Made by a program: the position numbers and the translations under genes
Part shown: positions 8,573-17,360 of the stretch, one piece after another
How positions within the stretch are numbered: the first letter of the stretch is position 1
Layout of the letters: each line of letters begins with the position of its first letter
The notes under the pieces: generated by a model
Told to the model about the DNA's origin: nothing
Database searches by the model: none
What the model saw: the letters and a program-made list of their open reading frames with translations, nothing else
NCBI RefSeq assembly: GCF_003863365.1
Contig: NZ_RQXT01000017.1
Span: 1-64,000, forward strand
Direction: 5' to 3'
DNA length: 64,000 nt
Origin: Mesorhizobium tamadayense
Lineage (GTDB): Bacteria; Pseudomonadota; Alphaproteobacteria; Rhizobiales; Rhizobiaceae

Positions 8573-8956
8573 GTGAAGCTGTTGGCCGGGTTGGTTGCGT
8601 CAGTCGCTTTATACGGGGGCGTGCAGTTCCTGCATGGCGGCAACGGCCAAAGCGCGGCCGAAGAAGCCGCCCCATCCAACAGCTATCGGCTGACCGCCAA
8701 TGGCGACGAAGCGGCCTGCGCGGTCAAGCGCGGCGCCGAGGTCTCGGACGGCCTCTCATTGCTGACAATTGCCCCAAACTGCCGCAAGCTGCTACCCGGT
8801 ATCGAGCACGCAAAATTCTGGCGCGAGCAGGCCGACGGCACGGTCGCCTTCAGCGAGAACGGCATCGATCCGGTCGTCACTTTCAGCGTCGCCGACGGCG
8901 ACGGCTACGAATCCTACGCGCCGGCCCTGCCGCTTTTGGCGCTGAACAACGATTGA
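8573..8956 (+). CDS. Small exported protein, AprI/Inh-like
   Basis: 127 residues starting at GTG 8573, with GGAGAGG at 8562-8568. A short hydrophobic N-terminus (KLLAGLVASVALYGGVQFL) suggests an anchor or signal sequence. The rest is small and soluble with a conserved-looking Cys pair (EAACAVKR and APNCRKLLPG), an FWREQADGTVAF segment and FSVADGDGYESYAP. The pattern resembles the AprI/Inh metalloprotease-inhibitor fold, but I recognise this only weakly. No neighbouring protease is visible. The family assignment should be treated as tentative. Confidence 0.6.
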   Translation: MKLLAGLVASVALYGGVQFLHGGNGQSAAEEAAPSNSYRLTANGDEAACAVKRGAEVSDGLSLLTIAPNCRKLLPGIEHAKFWREQADGTVAFSENGIDPVVTFSVADGDGYESYAPALPLLALNND

Positions 8957-8972
8957 GATCCGGGCTGCGGGC

Positions 8973-9764
8973 CTACTCCGCCGCCGCGCGTGCTCCCGCC
9001 TTCGCCGCCGCATGCAGCCGCACGGCGTCGCCGAAGGCGCGAAAGATCTTTGCCGAGTTGCTGTCCGACTTCACCCAATATTCGGGGTGCCACTGAACGC
9101 CGACGGCGAAGGCGCGGGCGTCCTTGACCGACACCGCCTCGATCGTGCCGTCGGCGGCTAAAGCTTCGACCTGCAGTTTCGATCCGAGCCGGTCGATCGC
9201 CTGGCGATGCAATGAATTGACCTTGATCTCGCCGGCGCCGAACACGCCGGCGAGGCAGCTTGCGGGCTTGATCGAAATCGTCTGGTGGATGCTGAAGCGC
9301 TCATCCTGATTGTCGCTCACCGGCGCGCGGTGGTCGAGCGAGCCTTCGCGCTCCTGGATCTCGGTGCCCAGTGTCCCGCCCAGCGCCACGTTGAGCTCCT
9401 GGATGCCGCGGCAGATGGCGAGCAGCGGCACGCCGCGCTCGATGGCCTTGCGGATCAGCGGCAGCGTGGTGGAATCGCGCGCCGGGTCGTAGGGGCCGTT
9501 GGCCTCGCTGGGATCGCCGCCGTAGAGCGAGGGATGCACATTGGACTTCGAGCCCGTCACCATGACGCCGTCGACCGAGGACAGCAGCTCGTCGAAATCG
9601 AGCCGGTCGCCGAAGGACGGCACCAGCAGCGGGAACACCCCGGCGCCGGCAAGCGCCGCCTCGAGATATTGCTGCGGGGCGGCATGCCAGGTGTAGTTGT
9701 CGAACTGGCGGACATCGGACGACACGGCAACGAGCGGCTGCTGCATTTTGGATATGGGTTCCAT
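8973..9764 (-). CDS. Gamma-glutamyl-gamma-aminobutyrate hydrolase family (peptidase C26)
   Basis: 263 residues of the class I glutamine amidotransferase-like C26 family. The nucleophile Cys lies in LLAICRGIQELNVALGG near residue 115, and the His and Glu partners in VGVQWHPEYW near the C-terminus. GDPSEANGPYDPARD before the nucleophile is typical of PuuD-like proteins, which cleave gamma-glutamyl amides, for example in putrescine breakdown. No other puu genes are adjacent, so the substrate is open. Start at ATG 9764 (MEPISKMQQ); an internal ATG at 9746 is possible, and neither has a strong ribosome binding site. Confidence 0.85.
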   Translation of the reverse strand: MEPISKMQQPLVAVSSDVRQFDNYTWHAAPQQYLEAALAGAGVFPLLVPSFGDRLDFDELLSSVDGVMVTGSKSNVHPSLYGGDPSEANGPYDPARDSTTLPLIRKAIERGVPLLAICRGIQELNVALGGTLGTEIQEREGSLDHRAPVSDNQDERFSIHQTISIKPASCLAGVFGAGEIKVNSLHRQAIDRLGSKLQVEALAADGTIEAVSVKDARAFAVGVQWHPEYWVKSDSNSAKIFRAFGDAVRLHAAAKAGARAAAE

Positions 9765-9993
9765 CGAGGCTAACGAACTATTCTGCCTACTAAATAGGCG
9801 ATCTGAAGGCACTTTGCCATGGCAAGTTTCGCCGCCTTGCAAGGGCCAGGTTCATCTGCGTTAAACTATAGTTGCAGGCAGGCCCGCGAATGGCCGGAAC
9901 CTCGGCTGCGATGCTGGACACGACCTGTCGCCTGTGTATGTTTCTTCTCCAACCGATCCGGGCAGCGAGGATGTCCTAACGTCGGTCTGTTGA

Positions 9994-11124
<1,131 letters not shown>

Positions 11125-11148
11125 GCATCTAGGCGATTTTTGATCTCG

Positions 11149-11178
11149 AAGACCCCGGCTTTGTCTGGGGTCTTTTCG
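11149..11178 (+). terminator. Rho-independent terminator after TRAP binding protein
   Basis: Stem AAGACCCC (11149-11156) pairs with GGGGTCTT (11167-11174) around a 10-nt loop and is followed by T-rich DNA. It is 24 nt past the stop codon of the binding-protein gene. Confidence 0.8.
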
Positions 11179-11211
11179 TTTACGCGGGCAAAGCCGGCGC
11201 GGCAGGCCACA

Positions 11212-12237
11212 TCAGCCGTTCGGCACGACCAGCACCTTGACCTCGCCGGGGGCCGCGGGATTCGAAATCACCTGCGCAGCCTCCTCGAGGGAAACCTGCC
11301 TGGAAATCAGCTTGTCGATCTCGATCGCGCCCGACGCGACAAGGTCCGCGGCGCGGCGGTGCGTGAAGGGGTTGATGAAGGAACCGAGAACCTTCAGCTC
11401 GCGGAACAGGATGTCAAAGGGCTCGAAGGCTACCTTCTCGCCTTGCGGCATCACGCCGACGATCACCACCGTGCCGCCGGACTTGGCCAGCCGCATCGAC
11501 TGCTCGATGGTGTCCGGGACGCCCGCGCATTCGAGCACCACGTCGACGCCGCCCGGCACCAGGCCGGCCGGTCCGGCGATCGCCTCGACAGGATCGACGG
11601 CGCTGGGATCGATCGTTGCCGTCGCGCCGAGTTCCTCGGCTAGCGCCCGGCGCGAGGCCTGTCTGGTCGACAGGACGATGGTCGCGGCACCCGCCAGCTT
11701 CACCAGTTGCACAGTAAGCAGGCCGATGACGCCACCGCCGAGCACCACCACCGAGGCGCCGGGTCTGATGGCGGCGAGATCGACGCCATGCAGGCAGCAC
11801 GCCAGCGGCTCGCAGAAGGCGCCATGCGTCGGCTTGAGATCGGCGGGCAGGAGGAAGGCCTGGCTTTGCGGCATCACGACATAGTCGGCGAAGCCGCCGT
11901 CCCGGTGGATGCCGATGGCCCTGAGATTGCTGCACAAATTGACGCGGCCGGCGCGGCACTGGCTGCAGCGCCCGCAGGAAATATTGGGATCGCCGGTGAC
12001 GCGGTCGCCGACGGCGACATCGGCGACGGCCTCTCCGACAGCCTCGACGATGCCGCAGAACTCGTGGCCGAGCGTCACGGGTGGCCTTGACGGAAACTCG
12101 CCGTGGAGAAGATGCCTATCGGTGCCGCAGACGCCGCAGGCTTCGATCCGCACCAGGACATCCTCCGGCCCCGGGCAAGGCTTGTCGACGTCGCGAAGCG
12201 CGATGCTGCCGATTGCTTCCAGCCGTAAGGCTCTCAT
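11212..12237 (-). CDS. Zinc-dependent alcohol dehydrogenase (MDR family)
   Basis: 341 residues of the medium-chain dehydrogenase family. The catalytic zinc site is CGVCGTDRHLLHGE with GHEFCGIVEAVGE. The structural zinc is bound by four cysteines in CGRCSQCRAGRVNLC near residue 90. The NAD(P)-binding motif is VVLGGGVIGLLTVQLVKLAG. It oxidises a secondary alcohol or polyol to the ketone in the cytoplasm. It is downstream of, and on the same strand as, the TRAP permease genes with 12 bp between, so it probably acts on the imported compound. Confidence 0.9.
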   Translation of the reverse strand: MRALRLEAIGSIALRDVDKPCPGPEDVLVRIEACGVCGTDRHLLHGEFPSRPPVTLGHEFCGIVEAVGEAVADVAVGDRVTGDPNISCGRCSQCRAGRVNLCSNLRAIGIHRDGGFADYVVMPQSQAFLLPADLKPTHGAFCEPLACCLHGVDLAAIRPGASVVVLGGGVIGLLTVQLVKLAGAATIVLSTRQASRRALAEELGATATIDPSAVDPVEAIAGPAGLVPGGVDVVLECAGVPDTIEQSMRLAKSGGTVVIVGVMPQGEKVAFEPFDILFRELKVLGSFINPFTHRRAADLVASGAIEIDKLISRQVSLEEAAQVISNPAAPGEVKVLVVPNG

Positions 12238-12249
12238 GACGTCGTCACC

Positions 12250-14046
12250 TCAGTTGAAACTTGGCGGCTTCGAAAGGTCCGGCGTCGGCGCCGCTGGCTT
12301 GGCGGGGGCGGTGTCGCCGAAATTCGGCGGCTGCGACAGATCGGACGTTCCCGGCGCGGCCGGCGGCTTGCCGCCATTTGCGGGGGCCGCGCCATTGTCC
12401 GCCGGCGGCGTGCCGAGCGGCGAAAGTCCCGGCATGTCCGGCAGCTTGATATCTATCGTGCTCGGTTCGGCCACCGTGCCTTTGTAGTGCATGACCATTT
12501 GCGGGAAAGCGATGGTCAGTCCGATCATCAGCACCTGGATGCAGACGAAGGGCACCGCGCCCCAATAGATCTGGCCTGTGGTGATCGGCTGGATCTTCTT
12601 GCCGGTGAGACGGTCGAGATAGGGCACGCGGGCGGCGACCGAGCGCAGGTAGAACAGCGCGAAGCCGAAGGGCGGATGCATGAAGCTGGTCTGCATGTTG
12701 ACGCCGAGCAGGACGCCGAACCAGATCAGGTCGATGCCGAGCTTGTCGGCGGCCGGCGCCAAGAGCGGCACGATGATGAAGGCGAGTTCGAAGAAATCGA
12801 GGAAGAAGGCGAGCACGAACACCAGGATGTTGACGCCGATCAGGAAGCCGACCTCGCCGCCCGGCAGCGACGTCAAGAGATGCTCGACCCAGATATGGCC
12901 GTTGACGCCGTAGAAGGTGAGCGAGAAGACGCGCGCGCCGATCAGGATGAACAGCACGAAGGACGACAGCCTGGTCGTCGAGGCCAGCGCCTGCTTGACC
13001 ACATCAAGCGACAGTCGCCCCTTTGCCGCCGCCATGATCAATGCACCGACGGAGCCCATGGCGCCGCCCTCGGTCGGCGTGGCGATACCGAGGAAGATGG
13101 TGCCCAGCACCAGGAAGATCAGCGCCAGTGGCGGGATCAGCACGATGATCACCTGCTGCGTCAGCCTGGACATCATGTTGACGTTCAGGCCCTTGTCGGC
13201 AATCGCCACGACATAGATCAGGATCACGCCGACGCAGGCGCCGAGAATGTCGGCATTGTCGCCATGCGTTGGCGCCAGATAGAGATAGGCCGCATAGGAA
13301 GCCGCTACCGCCACCAGCAGCGCCGCCAACAGCGACAGCACGCCATGGCCGAGCGTGCGAGCCTCCAGCGGCAAGGCCGGCATCGATTTCGGCCGGATGA
13401 TCGACATGATCAGGATGTAGGCCATGTAGATGCCGGTCAGAACCAGGCCGGGGATCAGCGCGCCGGCGTACATGTCGCCGACCGAGCGGCCGAGTTGGTC
13501 GGCCAGCACGATCAGCACCAGCGAGGGCGGGATGATCTGGGCGAGCGTTCCGGAGGCGGCGATGACGCCGGATGCCAGGCGCCGGTTGTATCCGTAGCGC
13601 AGCATGATCGGCAGCGAGATCAGCCCCATGGCGATGACGGACGCCGCCACCACACCGGTCGTGGCGGCGAGCAGCGCGCCGACGAAGATCACGGCATAGG
13701 CGAGGCCGCCGCGGACCGGTCCGAACAGCTGGCCGATCGTGTCGAGCAAATCCTCGGCCATACCGGACCGTTCGAGCACGATGCCCATGAAGGTGAAGAA
13801 CGGGATGGCCAGCAGCGTGTCGTTCGACATCACCCGGCTGCCGTAGAAATTGTCGGGCAGCGCATGCAGCAGCGGCCAGGCGAGGTTGATCGATCCGCCC
13901 GAATAGGGCGACAGCACGACGCCGATGAAGAAGAACATGAGGCCGTTGGCGGCGAGCGAGAAGGCGACGGGGTAGCCGATCAGCAGGAAGATGATCAGCG
14001 AGGCGAACATGATCGGCGCCATGTTCTGCGCGATGAACTCGATCAC
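12250..14046 (-). CDS. TRAP transporter large permease (DctM) with proline-rich tail
   Basis: 598 residues, longer than the usual 430-450 of DctM. The first part contains about a dozen membrane segments (PIMFASLIIFLLIGYPVAF; GGLAYAVIFVGALLAATTGVVAAS; IWFGVLLGVNMQTSFMHPPFG). The middle has an additional hydrophobic insertion, typical of the larger mannitol/chloroaromatic-type DctM. The last 60 residues form a soluble Pro/Ala/Gly-rich tail with a repeated motif, DLSQPPNF and DLSKPPSF. It is the sodium- or proton-coupled permease of the TRAP complex. Its start overlaps the small-subunit gene by 4 bp. Confidence 0.92.
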   Translation of the reverse strand: MIEFIAQNMAPIMFASLIIFLLIGYPVAFSLAANGLMFFFIGVVLSPYSGGSINLAWPLLHALPDNFYGSRVMSNDTLLAIPFFTFMGIVLERSGMAEDLLDTIGQLFGPVRGGLAYAVIFVGALLAATTGVVAASVIAMGLISLPIMLRYGYNRRLASGVIAASGTLAQIIPPSLVLIVLADQLGRSVGDMYAGALIPGLVLTGIYMAYILIMSIIRPKSMPALPLEARTLGHGVLSLLAALLVAVAASYAAYLYLAPTHGDNADILGACVGVILIYVVAIADKGLNVNMMSRLTQQVIIVLIPPLALIFLVLGTIFLGIATPTEGGAMGSVGALIMAAAKGRLSLDVVKQALASTTRLSSFVLFILIGARVFSLTFYGVNGHIWVEHLLTSLPGGEVGFLIGVNILVFVLAFFLDFFELAFIIVPLLAPAADKLGIDLIWFGVLLGVNMQTSFMHPPFGFALFYLRSVAARVPYLDRLTGKKIQPITTGQIYWGAVPFVCIQVLMIGLTIAFPQMVMHYKGTVAEPSTIDIKLPDMPGLSPLGTPPADNGAAPANGGKPPAAPGTSDLSQPPNFGDTAPAKPAAPTPDLSKPPSFN

Positions 14047-14648
14047 GGGCGCACCTCGCCGGCCAGCGCCTTCGCCTCTTCGGCGAGCGCTTTCGCCTCG
14101 AGCTCTGCCTGCTCATGTGCCGATATGAAGGGATTGGGATCCTCCAGGTGACCGCGCATGATGGCGATCTTCTTGATGATCTCAGAGATGCCCTGCAACG
14201 CCAGCAGGAAGAAACCGACCAGCAGGATGGCCTTTGCCGGCCAGATGATCAGCCCGCCGGAATTGTTTGACATTTCTCCGCTGCGGTACGACAGCGACAC
14301 ATAGGGGACGAAATAGATCACCATCAGCGTCACGAACGGCATCAGGAAGAGGAGATGGCCGAGAAGGTCGATCCAGTGCTGCACGCGGCGCGAGAACATG
14401 CCGTAGACGATGTCGATGCGGATGTGGTCGTTCTGCTTCAGCGTGTAGGCGGCCGCCAGCATGAAGGCGGCGCCGAAAAGGTACCATTGCAGCTCCAGCC
14501 AGGCGTTGGATGAGATGTCGAGCACCTTGCGGATGACGGCATTGCCGGCGCTCACCAGGATCGCAAGCAGGATCAGCCAGGATATCCAGCGGCCGATGAA
14601 CTCATTGATGCGGTCGATCGTCCTGGATAGAGCGATGAGCCCTGCCAT
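14043..14648 (-). CDS. TRAP transporter small permease (DctQ)
   Basis: 201 residues with four predicted membrane helices: WISWLILLAILVSAGNAVIRK, LQWYLFGAAFMLAAAYTLKQNDHIRID, LLGHLLFLMPFVTLMVIYFVPY and AKAILLVGFFLLALQGISEIIKK. The NDHIRID motif after helix two is typical of DctQ. The C-terminus is a charged Ala/Glu-rich helix. It pairs with the large permease, whose ATG overlaps this stop. Start at ATG 14648. It is first in the minus-strand operon DctQ-DctM-alcohol dehydrogenase. Confidence 0.92.
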   Translation of the reverse strand: MAGLIALSRTIDRINEFIGRWISWLILLAILVSAGNAVIRKVLDISSNAWLELQWYLFGAAFMLAAAYTLKQNDHIRIDIVYGMFSRRVQHWIDLLGHLLFLMPFVTLMVIYFVPYVSLSYRSGEMSNNSGGLIIWPAKAILLVGFFLLALQGISEIIKKIAIMRGHLEDPNPFISAHEQAELEAKALAEEAKALAGEVRP

Positions 14649-14836
14649 GCATTTCCTCCCTGATCAGGCTGCGCGCCCGATTCCCCCAACCGGTGTCGCG
14701 CCGCTTGGCCTAACGGTATGCAGTGCGTGGTCCGGCTGGTCAACATGGCAAAGGACGCGCCGACGGCCCAAGCAGTGAGCAACGGCAAAAACCGGTCACC
14801 CTCACGGGACGTCATGCAACCAAAGTCTGATGGGTT

Positions 14837-15742
14837 TCAGGCGACCTTGGCCTGATCGCGGCCGGCGCCGATCAGCACCAGCATGGCGACGAGGAACAGG
14901 TATATCCAGCCATCGCGCCATTCGATTGGGAAGTAGCCGGCCCACAGCGATTCGGCCATGCCGAAGGCTGCGGCGCCGAGAGCTGCCTTGAGCGGCGACA
15001 TGTAGCCGCCGACGGCCGTCACGAACAGGATCTTGAGGCCATAGACGAGGCCGGTGCCGAAGCTGATATTGCCGTAATAAAAGCCGGCGAGCAGGCCGGC
15101 AAAAGCGGCGCAGAAGCCGCTATAAAGCACCGCGCGGCGGAACACCGCGCGCACGTCGACGCCGCACATCGCGGCCGCCTTCGGATCGTCCGAAACGGCC
15201 CGCCAGGCGCGTCCGAAGCGCGAATGCGAAAACAGCCAGGCGGCCAGCGCCACCACCGCTATCACCGCTGCGCAGTCCAAAAGCTGGATGACCGTGAGCG
15301 TGACTTTGAAGCGGCTGTCCTGGGCGAAGATGACCGGTTGGGCGAGCATCGGCGGCAGCCAGAGATCGTGGGTGTCGGCGGCGATGCGGCTCGCTTCCGA
15401 CAGGAACAGCAAGATGCCGAGCGTCGTCACCACGATGGCGTTGGGCGACCGGTCGGCGAGCCTTTCGAACACGCTGCGCGACAGCACTTGGCTGATCAGC
15501 ACCGCATAGAGCAGGGCGGCAACGATGCCGAGCGCGACCGAGGCGAACAGCGTCAGCCAAAGCGCCTGGTAGCCGAAGGCAGCGGTCAGGATCATGGTGT
15601 GGCCGCAAAAGGCAAACAGCGCGCCATAGGCAAGGTTCGTGCGGTGCAGGATGCCGTTGGTCAGCACATAGCCGAAGGCCAGCAGCGCATAGAGCGCGCC
15701 GGAATGCAGCCCGTTGAGCACCTGCTGGTAGAAATAGAGCAT
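14837..15742 (-). CDS. Branched-chain amino acid-type ABC permease (LivH-like), orphan
   Basis: 301 residues and about eight membrane helices with the LivH pattern: QQVLNGLHSGALYALLAFGYVLTNGILHRTNLAYGALFAF at the N-terminus and GRAWRAVSDDPKAAAMCGVDV in the coupling loop. It would form half of an inner-membrane channel for a branched-chain amino acid or related amide/urea substrate. No LivM, LivG/F or binding-protein gene is near, so the partners lie elsewhere or the gene is a solitary survivor. The reading frame is intact. Confidence 0.88.
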   Translation of the reverse strand: MLYFYQQVLNGLHSGALYALLAFGYVLTNGILHRTNLAYGALFAFCGHTMILTAAFGYQALWLTLFASVALGIVAALLYAVLISQVLSRSVFERLADRSPNAIVVTTLGILLFLSEASRIAADTHDLWLPPMLAQPVIFAQDSRFKVTLTVIQLLDCAAVIAVVALAAWLFSHSRFGRAWRAVSDDPKAAAMCGVDVRAVFRRAVLYSGFCAAFAGLLAGFYYGNISFGTGLVYGLKILFVTAVGGYMSPLKAALGAAAFGMAESLWAGYFPIEWRDGWIYLFLVAMLVLIGAGRDQAKVA

Positions 15743-15796
15743 GAAGCATTCCTAGGGCTGTGCGACCTGGCCCGTTGGGAACGTTGCACCCGGAAT

Positions 15797-15829
15797 CTAA
15801 CTTGTCAAATGTGTTTTATCGGTTAGGTT
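15797..15829 (+). promoter_or_regulatory. Likely promoter and inverted repeat of the CGNR gene
   Basis: TTGTCA (15802-15807) and TAGGTT (15824-15829) make a plausible sigma-70 promoter with a 16-bp spacer. CTAAC (15797-15801) and GTTAG (15822-15826) form a flanking inverted repeat overlapping both boxes, a candidate autoregulatory operator. The start codon at 15836 is only 6 nt past the -10 box, which would make the mRNA leaderless. Confidence 0.5.
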
Positions 15830-15835
15830 TCTGGC

Positions 15836-16444
15836 ATGACGGTATCCTGGACCCCGCACCGCTTCACCGGCGGCATCCTCGCGCTCGACACGGCGAACAC
15901 GGTCGTGCTGCGCAACGACCCGGAAAAGACCTTCGACCGTTTCGATGATCCGGCCGAGATCGCCCGCTTCGCCGAGGCGGCGAGCGGCTTTCGCGCCGCC
16001 GAGCTCGGCGGCCGGCGGCTGGAGGCGCCCGAACCGCGCACCATCGCCCCGGTCGTGCTGTCGATCCGCGAGGCGACCGACCGCCTGTTCCGCCATGCCA
16101 TAGCGAAAGGCGCGATCGCCGCCGGCCATTTGCCGGATTTCCTGATGGCCTGCGCCGGCGGCCTCTCCGGCAGTAGCACCGAAATCGGCGCGCCGGGCCG
16201 GCCCTTTGGCGATCCGGCGACGCCGATCGCCTTCGAGGCGGCTTTGGCCGTCTCGGCGCTTTCGCTGCTGCGGGACGACACCGTTGCGAGGCTCAGGATC
16301 TGTCCGAACTGCAGCTGGCTCTTCATCGACCGCAGCCGTAACTCCAGCCGCCTCTGGTGCGACATGGCCGTCTGCGGCAACCGCCAGAAAGCGAACCGCT
16401 ATTATCGCCGCCGCACGGCGGCCAGGGAGATCACCAATGCCTAG
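15836..16444 (+). CDS. CGNR zinc-finger regulator (ABATE domain)
   Basis: 202 residues. The N-terminal ABATE domain begins FTGGILALDTANTVVLR and includes IREATDRLFRHAIAKG. The C-terminus is a CGNR zinc finger: CPNCSWLFIDRSRNSSRLWC then CGNRQKANRYYRRR, with four cysteines placed to bind zinc. Such proteins are DNA-binding regulators linked to stress responses. No ribosome binding site precedes ATG 15836, and a promoter -10 box ends just before it. It overlaps the lipoprotein gene by 8 bp, so that gene is probably co-expressed. Confidence 0.9.
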   Translation: MTVSWTPHRFTGGILALDTANTVVLRNDPEKTFDRFDDPAEIARFAEAASGFRAAELGGRRLEAPEPRTIAPVVLSIREATDRLFRHAIAKGAIAAGHLPDFLMACAGGLSGSSTEIGAPGRPFGDPATPIAFEAALAVSALSLLRDDTVARLRICPNCSWLFIDRSRNSSRLWCDMAVCGNRQKANRYYRRRTAAREITNA

Positions 16445-16964
16445 AAAATTCCGTTCGATCGCCCTCGGCGCGGCCCTGATCGCCGCGACCGCGCTCGGCG
16501 CCTGCCGCGATACCGGCAAGGAGCAGCTCTTCGCCATTTCCGGCAAGCTGTTCGAGTTCAACTACCGGCTTGGCATCGCCACCTACGTCATCACGCTAAG
16601 GCCGCTGCGGCCGATGGGCGAGGGACAGGTCGCCGTGGTGAATTTCCAGAATCCGGCCGGCGGCGACCCGCTCGTGGTCAACCAGAAGATCTGGCCGAAG
16701 CTTCCCCACATCACCCTCACCAGCCCTCCGCTCACCTGCGTCGTCAAGGACAAGCCCTATTCCGTCTCGATCCGCATCGAGGATTCCAGCGGCACGCTGC
16801 TCCAGAGCCTCGACACGACGATGACCTCGTCGGAGGACCAGACCATGCTGCCGGACCGGCCGCTGGTGATCGGGCCGAAATACGAGCTCAACCCGGACCT
16901 CGCCGGCCATCCCGACGGCAAGCTGCCCGATGCGCCGAAGCCGGATTGCTCGAAGGCGGTCTAG
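16437..16964 (+). CDS. Predicted lipoprotein of unknown function
   Basis: 175 residues. The N-terminus MPRKFRSIALGAALIAATALGAC is a lipoprotein signal with lipobox ALGAC, so the protein should be anchored to a membrane facing the periplasm. The mature part looks like a beta-rich domain (YVITLRPLRPMGEGQVAVVNFQ; YSVSIRIEDSSGTLLQSLDTTMTS). I do not recognise the family. ATG 16437 has CAGGGAG upstream, and the gene starts inside the end of the CGNR regulator gene, implying coupled translation. Confidence 0.8.
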   Translation: MPRKFRSIALGAALIAATALGACRDTGKEQLFAISGKLFEFNYRLGIATYVITLRPLRPMGEGQVAVVNFQNPAGGDPLVVNQKIWPKLPHITLTSPPLTCVVKDKPYSVSIRIEDSSGTLLQSLDTTMTSSEDQTMLPDRPLVIGPKYELNPDLAGHPDGKLPDAPKPDCSKAV

Positions 16965-16966
16965 GC

Positions 16967-17102
16967 TGTGTTGATATTCAGGTGATGCCGGCCTGCGAAC
17001 GGTGGTTTCCTGCGCTTCCGGTGCTCACGTACTGGAAGTACGCTCCGCTCCGGTTCTCGGAAGCCACCATTCTCGGCTCGGCCTGACCTGAATCTCAACA
17101 CA
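16967..17102. repeat. Long imperfect inverted repeat (about 135 bp)
   Basis: Two arms of about 65 bp, beginning TGTGTTGATATTCAGGT on the left and ending ACCTGAATCTCAACACA on the right, match at roughly three quarters of positions and meet near 17035. If transcribed it would fold into one long hairpin. It lies just after the lipoprotein stop codon. Confidence 0.75.
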
Positions 17103-17107
17103 CCCTG

Positions 17108-17148
17108 GAGCACGATCCCGAACCTCCGGTTCGGAAAAGATCGTGCTC
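17108..17148. repeat. Short perfect hairpin element
   Basis: GAGCACGATC (17108-17117) and GATCGTGCTC (17139-17148) are perfect inverted arms. Inside them CCGAACC pairs with GGTTCGG, giving two nested stems. It directly follows the long inverted repeat. The rest of 17149-17360, up to the next start, holds no gene that I can see. Confidence 0.75.
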
Positions 17149-17360
17149 AAACACAAGGCGCCGGCCACCGAAATTTTCGTGCTTCATGAAGCGTTTAGCT
17201 TCAACTTAAATGCGCCGCGCGGTTTCACCCGGACCATTTGTTGCGTCCCGTCTGGCCTCTGCGATTTTGTTTGACCTCTCCCGCAAGGGAAGAAAGACTG
17301 CGACGTCCCACTCCGACGTTGGCCGCCTGATCTGAGGCGCCTCCGCAGAGGAAATGCCTG

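Noticed and set aside
12487..14151. A 554-residue plus-strand frame opposite the TRAP permease.
   Set aside because: Composition (His, Gln, Asp, Arg) is that of a shadow of a membrane protein gene; the minus-strand frame has clear DctM motifs.
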